NCBI GenBank assembly: GCA_027922465.2
Contig: BQMF02000219.1
Location: 596,301 to 660,300, forward strand
Origin: Turritopsis dohrnii
Taxonomy: Eukaryota > Cnidaria > Hydrozoa > Anthoathecata > Oceaniidae
DNA: 64,000 nucleotides
Reading direction: 5' to 3'
The translations under genes were made by a program, and so were the position numbers. Under the pieces are notes generated by a model. The model did no database searches, was not told where the DNA came from, and saw only the letters and a program-made list of their open reading frames with translations. Of the stretch, positions 50,389-60,340 are shown piece after piece. How positions within the stretch are numbered: the first letter of the stretch is position 1; each line of letters begins with the position of its first letter.

Positions 50389-51154
50389 TATTTAGTTTAA
50401 ATTTAAGGTTATTTTGTATTTTCGTCAGGGGGTTCGCACACGGCGAATTTGACACATCCTTTTCGAAGTTTAACTTTAGAACTTATCCGAAGTTATCCCA
50501 GCTGATGTTTTTGGGGTTGGCGATAGGCGACGGTGTGACGAAAAATTTGGACCTAAATAATTTTGGTACTGCGACTATGACGTCTTCGATCGACAATATT
50601 TCAGTAACGGTCGGTTGCAGATTACATACATTTTTTCCAGTCGCGATTTCCTGATTTAATTTTTCGTCACCTATTTCCACAAGGGATTTCCGCACATCGT
50701 TTTCAAAATTAAAGCCCGTAAAGAACTTTTACGCGAGTTGCCAGTAAGTGATTCTGTTACGTATAATGGTGTTAGATGATGATAGGTTCATCTTTTGAAT
50801 ATCTCCAACCTCGTTGTGAATACTATTCTTTCAATCTTGATGTTCGATAGGCTGGAACTATAGTTGTTTTTTCCGAATATTTTTCAATGTTTTTCCTGAA
50901 AAAATATTTCATATTATTACAGTAAAACCCATCCCTAGTGTCTCTTGTCACGTGACACGTGTATGAAACTGACATCGGCCACCATATTTTCAACAACAAG
51001 CCAATGTGTCAGGCAGATGTTAGAGTTCAAACATTAACAAACAAGTTTGAATTGAATTTGGATTGATGTGTGTCCATCAGCATTTGAAAAGCTGTTAAAA
51101 TGTTTCATAACAACGCCATTAATACCAACTCATCTATGATGAATCCTTCGATAG
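50389..51154. other. Spacer inside the Ig-like locus
   Basis: No repeat or exon is well supported. Frames at 50361-50695 overlap on both strands without motifs. Confidence 0.4.
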
Positions 51155-52190
51155 ATGCATTTTATCAAAGAAAACCGGATTTCTTTGGATGGAAGAGGAC
51201 GATTAACCTTTCTTGTAACGTCATTGTTTTCTCGTTTTAATCACAGGCATGATTTTAATGAAAAACTTTCCTGTAGGAAGTTGATTGATGGCATTACTTT
51301 TTTAGAACTTTATTTAGAGGACAACATTATATCGCCTAAAGAAGAAAACAAGATGGATGCAACCATAAGTAAACTTTGTTCTTTTCTAATCCTTTTTTGT
51401 TTTTGTTGTAAAAAAGTTTTATTACTTTTTAAAATTTTAATAGTTCTTCTGTTCGATAATGTCGTAACTATCATACGATATCATTTCACTTTCGTTTGTT
51501 CTTTCGTCGTCATAACAGCCCTACACTTTCGCTGAGTAGTTTATCAACAAAATTCCAAAAGTAAATGGTAGGAAATTTAGTCCAAAGATAAAAATCTTTT
51601 CGAATTAAATTATTTCAAATGGAATTTACTGAAGCAACCGTGTTTATTACTTTTTTATTTTATAGTGAAACAAATGACTCTAAAAAATTAAAAATTCAAA
51701 TTGTTTGAAATGATTTTTCTCTCTTGATCGCTTTAATGCATTTTTTGATTACCACAATTATGTAACGAAGAATCTATAAAGAAGCTCTTCCTGTTCCAAT
51801 TGTGTGTTCACGTGCTTTGTTTAACTTGTGGCTCATCAAACTAAGATTCTAACCTTTGCTCATGTAAAGTTAAGACATTTGACCTAACATTGTTGCAGGT
51901 TACATTACGAACGTTTCATTGTGGTGGCATCTGCTTTGCACAATGAATTCTTTTGTCACACCGCAAGTTTTTTTGTGACTTTGCAATGTACAAATCTACG
52001 TAATCGAATTTTGGCGTATACGGCGCTCCATTTAGGAAGTAGAGAACTGGAATGTTTTTGTGGTGGGAGAGCGAATAATGGCAATTTTCTGGAAGCACAT
52101 GTCAAATTTCACCCTTTCTATCATCTTCATAATTTGGATCAGATTGATAATGCGAAGATTTTTTACGAACACTCTGGTCGAAGCTTTTAA
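51155..52190 (+). CDS. Possible death-effector-like small gene
   Basis: A first open piece (51155-51369 or longer) reads GRLTFLVTSLFSRF, then DFNEKLSCRKLIDGITFLEL and LEDNIISPKEENKMDATISK. The spacing of helices and the F-L-x-L-Y-L-E-D-N-x-I-S pattern resemble a death-effector domain (compare the fourth and fifth helices of FADD). A second piece (51902-52190), after the acceptor TTGTTGCAG, is open for 96 codons (ERFIVVASALHNEF, LECFCGGRANNGNF, KIFYEHSGRSF) and ends at TAA; I do not recognise it. I could not find a donor whose phase joins the two, so they may belong to different transcripts or another exon is missing. Confidence 0.4.
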
Positions 52191-52462
52191 GGGGGTGTTT
52201 ATATGAGAAAAATCAGCCCAGTTTCAGCCCGGTTAAACAGGGGCCTCGGTTTATCGAGACAACTTTTTTTTCTGTTTATATGAGGAAAATTCAGCCCGGC
52301 AAAGATATCTCCCGAGATCTCGGTTTGCCGGGCTGATTTTTTCTCATATAAACGTAATTCTATTTCTAAGTGAAAGTCACGAGTCAGCCGAGATCTCAGT
52401 AAACCGATGCCCTCGGTTAAGCCGGCTGAAACCGGGCTGATATTTCTCATATAAACACCCCC
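52191..52462. repeat. 272-bp foldback MITE with TAA target (Harbinger-like)
   Basis: The ends GGGGGTGTTTATATGAGAAA are inverted at the right side and flanked by TAA (52188-52190 and 52463-52465). G-rich ends and a TWA duplication fit PIF/Harbinger MITEs. Nearly the whole element can fold back: CAGCCCGG and its complement recur in both halves. Confidence 0.85.
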
Positions 52463-52846
52463 TAAGAAGCGCTGTCCACGATTACGACAGAAGAAAGAAC
52501 TCCATTTGAAAATCATTAGTCATTTATTTCAGTTTGTGTGAATCTGATTCCATTTTACCAAATAAACCTCAGAGAATTACGGCAGATTCAAAAAAAGCTT
52601 TGTTCATAAAAATAAAGCGTCGACAATCAATATAGTTTTGAAAACTTTCACTTCAATCAAACACTTGTCTTTTCACCCAAATATTTGTCTCTCTACCCAA
52701 ACATTTGTCTCGTCGACAAAGGAACATTAGGTAATCTAGCTTATAATAGAGTTTGAAGGAATGAGGCATGACGTCACAAGGTTTAAACCAAGAAGTTTTG
52801 TTGTTGTAGCACTTACTTAATTATCTTTTTTTCCCTTTGTTTTCAG

Positions 52847-53979
52847 TTATAGCAGCCATTTTAGCTGCTTATCTGGTAGTTTTGATTCTCGTATTGCTGA
52901 TTCTTTTCAAACGGATGAGCAAAAAAAATAACACTTTCATCCAACCAAAGATCGCACAGTTTAGGCCGATCCCATGTTCATACGAGTTGCTGAACACACA
53001 GATGCCTGTACAAAGCCACCCTGATGTTACGCGTGGATGTGGACGGTTTGTGCAAGAGGAACAAACCCCATTAATTTCGGAAAGACCAAATAACCCGATA
53101 ATATCAATATCGGAACGCCGCAATCTTCCTAGAATTGTTGTACGTAGATTTAATTGTATGCCTACAGTTTCATGATAGCAAGAAAATATATCAATTTGTT
53201 CTTAACAAGTTTTGAAGACCGATCTTCACATGTCGAACTTTTCTCTGTTCATTTTAGCTCGATGATTTGTGGACTCCGATTGGTCAAAGTAAAGCGCAAA
53301 AGAAAGTGTCATTAGAATTGCAGATGAACTCATCGAGTCAAATGAAAAATGAAGAATTTCTTTGCAGATTTTCAGACGTTGGCAATGTTGAGTTGAAAGC
53401 ATTTGATGGATCTAGTGGTGTGTATGTTCTCCATCGTTGAGGGTTGGTGTGTATGTTCTCCACAAACCCAGTGTGCAAATTTGTTGAAAAATCACTGCGA
53501 AGGAGTACCTTTCTACAGAAATATACACACTATATCAATATCCTCTTCGTCGCAGTAATTTTTTAACGATTTTGCCCAATAGGAAGTGCAAACCTGATAA
53601 CACATTAGCTCTGAACATGTTTAAAGTTCCTTTGTGATTTTGAATATCTGTATATTACTCAATTTTCTCGGAACAAACGATTCTCGTGTTCTCTATGATG
53701 TGTTGAAGACTCTCCTCCTCTATAGTTATAAGTTGATTTACATACCAATTAGGTGTATAGGAGAAGAGTAGTCCTTCTGTCTGTCACATTCACGCTGCCA
53801 TGTTGATTGTTTTTTTTATTTCAGATTCTTATTCGTCAATGTTTGAAGATCAAAATGATTTGAGCCCGGTAAGTCCGAAAAGCCCGAGAAGTCCGAAATT
53901 GAAGAAACCGAAAAAAGAAAGAACTTCATTAAAAAAGATAAGAAAGAAATTATCTAGATCGCAAAGTCACGAAGAATAA
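52847..53979 (+). CDS. Transmembrane and cytoplasmic tail exons 4-6 of the Ig-like gene
   Basis: Exons 52847-53139, 53258-53417 and 53825-53979 join in phase and end at TAA. They encode a membrane segment (IAAILAAYLVVLILVLLILF) and a stop-transfer KRMSKK. A tail of about 175 residues follows, with SYELL (a YxxL motif) and DSYSSMFED (YSSM). It ends in repeated SP units (SPVSPKSPRSPKLKK) and a very basic terminus. Exon 4 starts in phase 1 and fits either exon 2 (335 residues in total) or exon 3 (370 residues, two membrane segments). The most economical view is one gene with alternative membrane exons; a separate gene with a lost 5' end is possible. Confidence 0.65.
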
Positions 53980-55141
53980 CAAAAAAGATTTATTGATACT
54001 CATTCCAGAACGTCTTCAGATCAGAACTTTCAAACAGTTTCAAAAATTGCTATTAGTAGCTATGTGTACTTTATTATAAAAAGTTAAAAATTGTACAAAT
54101 GGTAGTGTATAAATTAAAAGAAAGTATTAACAAAGAAACAAACAATTATGGCATAGCATTTTCTCGAGAACAACGTCGAACCAAGTGACCGATTAACTTC
54201 ACCAGCCGCTCTTCACCTTTCTCAATAACGGAGGACCAGTATCTGGATACAACCTGGTTCTCAGACTACTGCTTCTAATTGGTTGATATTTCTTGAAAGT
54301 ATAAGTATTGTAAGCTCCACCAGCGTATGGTTTTAGAAGAAAGTTTGAAAAGAGATAAAAGCGATGGTGTGATGGTGGTGGGATATTGCTTCAAACTTTT
54401 CACTGCAATACTTTAATCCCCTTAATTTTCGGGCACCTTTAATTTTCGCGCAGCAGAGAAAACGCAAAGAAACGCAAGAAGTGACATCAGGAATATGTTA
54501 AAGCATAGCTGGATGCAGAGCGGTAGATTTCGCTATGTCCTATGTGTATTGTCAGGAACTTCAGGAATGTATGTGATTGTTTTTTTTCGCCAATGAAATT
54601 GCTTGAAAGCGACTTTTTCAACCAATGAAAATACGTGAAATAAATCGCGCAAACTTCTGTTTGACTTGTATTTTATCCTAGCTATACGCGGAATAGTGTT
54701 CAAAGCGACAAGATAGGATATGTAAGTAAATATGTATAGAACGCCTGCTATGGAAAAAAGGGATAGCTTGGTAACAACAATTTTTAAGCCCTTATATATA
54801 CACCATAGATATACTCAATTGACCTCAGCGGATATATACGAGTAGTAAAGATGTACTAATTTTGGGGACACAATTCAAAAAAATTTTAAAAATCACTTTA
54901 ACATATCCTTGGGGACATGAGACCAAGGTAGATGTACGCTTGTCAAAACCTCTTCATGTCAAATGGGTGGTACAGTTTTATGATTACACGCTTTTTTATT
55001 TATAAGAATAGATTCTATAAGAATATCAGGGTGAAAATCACCTTATTCGTAAGAATACCTTAAGAACAGTCCCAGGGTGAGTTTCATAAGAATAATAGAA
55101 CAGGGTGAAAAACAGATATAGTAAATGCGCAAAAACCAAAG
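53980..55141. other. 3' flank of the Ig-like gene
   Basis: A fragment with CCTTAATTTTCGGGCACCTT and TAATTTTCGCGCAGCAGAG (54419-54466) resembles the interior of the MITE at 9309. No gene is seen. Confidence 0.4.
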
Positions 55142-55330
55142 CCTTATCGGGGAAAAAAAAGTCGGTAAGAAATTTAGTCGGGGAAAATTTTAGTCACTTT
55201 TCCCCGACCAATTTTTGAAATTTAGTCACTTTTCCCCGACTAAGTATTTTCCATATAAGAAAAGAAATAATCAAGATATTACAATAGCGTCTAAGTTATT
55301 CGATACCTTATCGGGGAAAAAATTATGCTC
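55142..55330 (+). repeat. Ends of a CGGGGAAAA-type member of the inverted-end family (E3)
   Basis: CCTTATCGGGGAAAA (55143), AGTCGGGGAAAATTTT, TTTTCCCCGAC twice, and a second TACCTTATCGGGGAAAA (55309). These have the same plan as E1 and E2, but with a GGGG core. Both CCTTATCGG ends point the same way, so these are two left ends, not one complete element. Confidence 0.6.
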
Positions 55331-55342
55331 ATATTGACAGAT

Positions 55343-58300
55343 TACCTTATCGGTAAAAAATCCGTCGGTAAAAAGTGACGAATTTTTGTCTTGGTGACGA
55401 ATATTTTTTACCGACGAAACTTTTTGCCGACGAACTTTTTTACCGACGAACTTTTTTTTGCTGACAAATACTTTTTACCGACAAATTGGTATTTTCATAT
55501 GGATATTATTTTGCATTTTGTAGCTTAAAGGACGCCTTAACGCTTCTTACACTGATCATATTGCTTGATTCGTGTAAATAAGTTTTGAAAAATAAAAAGA
55601 ATTGTAAGTGAGTTTGAAAGTCAGTCGAGCAAAATTGATTTGCAAATACCAGTTCCAATCAATTCCAATAAATTGATGCAAATAGATCAGTATTTTATAT
55701 TCTTTTAAGTGTCAATATAGCCAACTAAGGAAAAACAGGAAAAATTAACGGTTTATAATATGTTTTATATAGAGCCAGGTAAAAAAATTTCGTCGGTAAA
55801 AAGGGCGATATATTCAATTAGATGATATAATAAATTACAATTGTAAAAGGACTATTAAAATAAGTTATATACATAAAGACCACTATATTGTGTAATGCAA
55901 ATCAAATCTGCTTCTATGACTAAAAAACACTCTGTAGTGCCCAGGAAAACGCTAGAAAGCTGAGAAGGCTACGATTGGAATGGAATAGAAAAACAAATAC
56001 AGTAAACCAAAAACTGCACCTCGTGCATGTACATATTAAAATCTGTTAAGCCAAAAAAGCCTGTACGGCCGCAAACCCTCGGATATTCCGAGTACAAAAA
56101 CTCCTAAGAAGAAAAAATACGACAGTCTGGCCTCATCACATGCGAAATGAAAATCATCAACACAGTCCACATTCATGCTAACAGACCGACTGCCCCGAAG
56201 ACAGAGCAAAGCTGAACGCATTATAATGAAGGATAGCTTACAGCGTATCCAGCTTATAATATGCTCATATCTTTGACCGGTCTTCGTGGCAATCTTCTCA
56301 GCAAGATATTTATGGAACACTGATGCCTCGCGACTCATTCATCCAGTAATTGAGTACACAAGAGGAGTGAATGAGCCATGTTCATTGTTCAACACTCGAT
56401 CATTATATTTTCGCTTTTTCTCTTGTTCATGTTTGTTGAAAACTTTCTCAATGGGTGTGTCAATTTGAGATTTAGAATTTGGATTCGTCACTCGTACGTC
56501 GAAATAAGCGGATTGTCCTGGTCGCCAGAAACCCATAGCACGTATATCTAATCTAGCTTCGTCATCATTTATGGACTGCAGTTTGGGCTCGGTTTCTACA
56601 TCAGAGCAGACCTTCTTCAACAAATTAGCCTCGAAATCACGGATATTGTTGTGTCGGATTGAAACGAAACCGCCTTTTTTGCAGTTCATTGCATGATTTA
56701 CGTCAAAAGCGTCACCACAGGCACATTTCGAGGGGAGGTTGCGTATGTTATTACCGAATCTAAGAGCAAGGGCATCACGAAATTCAGCTTTGTTCATTGT
56801 AAATCCGTGATCTTTTAACGGCAGCACAGTCAGCCAGCTCGATGTACCTTTCTCTCGGTTTTGCAAGATGGTTCTTTTCTGGCTATCATCAAGCATGGAA
56901 TCTACGGAATCACGCTGATGCTCTTCAATTTCTCTAATCTGCTGTAAGCGTCTGTTGCGAACTTCTCTTACTTGCTCTCTTGATGGAATAGATTCACCTT
57001 GCTTAAGATTGACTTCAGCAAGTGGAGCGGTGATGGTTTTGGATGAATCAAAGTCAACTTTTGCCTTGTCCCTCAGTATCGGGATTCCGAGACCCCCATC
57101 TCTGGTGGGAAGCTTGTAAATTTGCCGATCCATGTCCGTGATGGTATGTCCTAATATGGCTGGTAAAAGTCGGTCGTCTATTGCTCTGTCCAATGGTTCG
57201 AGATGTTCTTCCATTCCGGGGATAGTTCTGAGGAAGTAGTTGAATCTATGCATTTCCCCGTGTGTATATGCCGCATAGGCCGCTTGAGGTTCATTCAGAG
57301 CGATTTCAGCCAGCTTTTCAATTTCAGAGCACCATTGTCTCCCTTTATCAGATGCATATTCCGATCTGAAATGAGGACTTCCGATGGCTGCACCGAGGAG
57401 ACGTTTCCCATCCTTCGTAAATTGAATCGAAGAGTTTTTAAAAATATTTTTTGCAATATTGAGCATCTGGTCGTTTTTTGCAATGAACCAGGATTTAGGA
57501 GCGTTAACGTAGTATCCGCATTTATCCCCCTCTATGTTTAATAAATCCCACCAATCCTTCAATTTCAAGATCTTACCGCCACCAGTTGCATCGTCTGCTA
57601 GCCAAACCTGTTTGATGGGTTTCACAGATCGTAATCGTTCTAGCATCATAGCAGTCCCTATTGCGTAGAATGACATAGCAAGGTTGTCACCTTGTGTGGT
57701 TCCTTCCTGCGATGTGATCTCCTTCCGATTACTGATGATCAGTCGAGACGCTTTTCTATATGTATTAATAAGAATTGGGGCGAAATGTGGACAGATGTAT
57801 TGTACGTTGTGTAACGCCACCATTCGGTTTAAAGAGTTAAACGCATTACTCGCATCTACCAGAATCAACCCTTCACACTCGTCATCCTCGTAGAACTCTC
57901 TCATTGCATGAATTGCTGCTTCAGCTCCCCCTTCTAATCCTGTGGCAACTTGGAGAGGTCCGGCTGCAGTTTGAATATCATCTTTAAGAGTCCATCCAAT
58001 GGCTTTTCCTATAACCCTTCTCAATACCTCCCCGACACCAATTGGTCTGACACCCGGTTCTTATTCAGGGGTATGAGGTTGGAGGCGACATAAGCATCTA
58101 TTGTACACGGATCGATATACGAAGTAGCAAGTTTACGAGCTAGTAGAGCTATTTGTTCACGTAACTCTTTTCCTTCACTTTTGTACTTGTTGTTTACTAA
58201 AATGTTTCTAAACTGATCGGCGTCAAGTTTTGAAGGTCCCGAAGCTGCTTTTGTCATACGAGCGGCCGATTTGATTACGTCTTCATCGATGCTATCAAAA

Positions 58301-59510
58301 TACGTTGACTCGAGTTTGGTTAGTGGTCCGTTAAGCAAAGTTTCTGGTTGTATCTGAGCAGGTGACGGATGTTTCAGAAGAAGTTCGTTAATAGTCTTCT
58401 CGTCAGCGGGAAGCACCCCTGTATCACTGTTTTCTGACAGGAACTTCACAGCAGCACTCACTTTTCCTTTCATCATGAGTTTACTAAATATCCGGGAGAC
58501 ATCAGTATCCGAATGACGTTTCGCACTTAACAACCGCTTTTGAATTGTTCTCCCCTCTTTCAATAGAGATGTAATATCCCCTGCTTTCCATAACAATAAA
58601 CGTTCATCTAATTTTTGTAGATGGTCCTTAGCTTTACTCTGTTTTGATGGTTTTTGCAGTAGAAGACTTGGAAGTAGCATAAACGTTTTCATCGCGATAC
58701 CATGAAATCTCGTTTCGCGATTGAACTGTTCAAGCCAGAAAGCTAGTTTTCTTATAAATAACTTAGCTGCTTTTCCTGCAGGGAGCATAAACAAGTTCTT
58801 TCTCCAAAATATTGCTTCATTGTAAGCATCATTAATTTGTTTTTCGAAAGTATCGCCAGGAAGAGAATTAATTACGTCTATCGGCTTCAATTTCAAGAAC
58901 GGTTGGTACGAAGGTAAACATGCACTGATCGGCTGATCGCAAGTCGTAATAGTGATCTCGTCTGCTTCTAGAACCAATGCAGTTGCTATGCCCGATACGT
59001 TGCTATGATTAATTGTTTCTATAGAAGTGTTAACTCGTCGATTAAAACTGTTTTCTTTGCGTTTGCACTTTCCGTAATGAATATTGTGTCCATGTCTGGT
59101 CTCAAAGGACCTTTTGCAAATCACGCAAGTGAATGGCATGTCTTTGGTGTGAGTTGTTGTGAAAAAATTTGCGCTCCGTTTTTATAAATTCATGAACACA
59201 AAACCTTCTATATTTCACCATTTTACAAGCAACAATAAACGTACACTGATAAGTCCCTTATTCGACTCCAGATATCGTAGGAAATTTGTGAAAACGTCAC
59301 AAATCTTTATTCTTGACGAGAGCTCTTACAAACACACCCGCTCTCTACAACCACAAATGAAATTTAAAAAATCTATGCAGTTGCTGATTACTTTTACTGA
59401 CTAGAATAGTATATTTTAATGTCAGTATTTTTATGCATACGTCGGTAAAAAGTGACGAATATTTATTACCGACAAAGTTTTTTGTCAACGAATTTTTTAC
59501 CGATAAGGTA
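55343..59510. mobile_element. 4.2-kb element with CGGTAAAAA-type inverted ends (E2), carrying an RLE LINE
   Basis: The outer ends are inverted TACCTTATCGGTAAAAAATC/TTCGT. Subterminal CGTCGGTAAAAAGTGACGAA and TTTTTACCGACGAA units repeat four or more times at the left end and about three times at the right. An extra unit is present at about 55791. Outside the ends lie 21-base direct repeats with one mismatch (55324-55344 and 59520-59540, TATGCTCMTATTGACAGATT). The interior is occupied by a minus-strand RLE-type LINE with 0.7 kb on its 3' side and 0.37 kb on its 5' side. Confidence 0.7.
56036..59139 (-). pseudogene. RLE-type LINE ORF, two lesions, otherwise whole
   Basis: The minus strand begins with a C2HC finger (C5, C8, H21, C25: CVICKRSFETRHGHNIHY, then GKC) in a 372-codon frame (59139-58021). 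It continues in another frame from 58024. RT blocks: VDASNAFNSLNR (motif A), EGTTQGDNLAMS (B) and WLADDATGGG (C). After a long thumb region come a CCHC knuckle (CACGDAFDVNHAMNC) and a restriction-like endonuclease pattern (RLDIRAMGF, AYFDVRVTNP). This order (finger, RT, knuckle, RLE) is that of R2-like early LINEs. Lesions: a one-base frameshift near 58045 and one in-frame TGA at 56339-56341. After the TGA the same frame continues for 100 codons with ASVFHKYLAEKIATK and KLSFIIMRSALLCLRGSRS. Confidence 0.85.
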
Positions 59511-59665
59511 TACATTAAGTATGCTCCTATTGACAGATTACGCATTAGACTTGGAAAGTTTGAATTTGCACATTAATTTTCTAAGTACCTAATTTGAAAA
59601 AGGGTCAGTATCAGCTAATCACCTTCGGCTGAGACGAATTGAGAATTGCTGCGATTCCTAGCTTA
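59511..59665. other. Right flank of E2
   Basis: Carries the right-hand 21-base direct repeat (59520-59540); otherwise featureless. Confidence 0.5.
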
Positions 59666-59939
59666 GATGGATCAACTGTCAGACCATCTTGAAGCCATTG
59701 AGATTGATGGATCAACTGTCAGACCATCTGAATCCATTGAGATTGATGGATCAACTGTCAGACCATCTTGAATCCATCGAGATTGATGGATCAACTGTCA
59801 AACCATCTGAATCCATTGAGATTGATGGATCAACTGTCAGACCATCTGAATCCATTGAGATTGATGGATCAACTGTCAGACCATCTTGAATCCATTGAGA
59901 GAATCCATTGAGATTGATGGATCAACTGTCAGACCATCT
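59666..59939. repeat. 39/40-bp minisatellite, seven copies
   Basis: The core GATGGATCAACTGTCAGACC is repeated seven times with spacers ending CCATTGAGATT. Some units are 39 and some 40 bases long, and one contains an extra 15 bases. Units of 39 bases give a 13-residue periodic peptide in one frame, but no start or splice context supports translation. Confidence 0.9.
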
Positions 59940-60340
59940 TTTAATTCGCAAAAATTAGTTTCTTATAACGATTAGTTTCTTATAATGATGGCACCAGAAG
60001 ACATGATGGAAGACATGAAATGTTTAAAATGTATTTCAATTTAAATTAAACATAAAATGTTTAAAAACGAAATGAATCAAAACTCTACACGTCTCTCAAA
60101 TCCTTCTTACATACATAACACGATATGCATTAGGGTAAGTGTGACACTGACTAACGACGTAGGAGCTTCGAAGGTACGATTTTAACCATTCTTGAGAAAT
60201 CGTTTGGAAATATACCGTCACGATTCTTTGAAAGGATATAGAGCATGGAATAACCAACACAACATACGCCACAACTCAGGCGGATTTCTCCAATCACTCT
60301 TAATATTACGGCGTTGGGCGGAGCTGCTTCCACCAATCAC
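59940..60340. other. 3' flank of MAEL
   Basis: Probable 3' untranslated region of MAEL on the minus strand. No clear AATAAA was found. Confidence 0.4.

Noticed and set aside
59666..59939. CRISPR-like array
   Set aside because: The spacers are nearly identical to each other and the context is animal DNA; it is a minisatellite.
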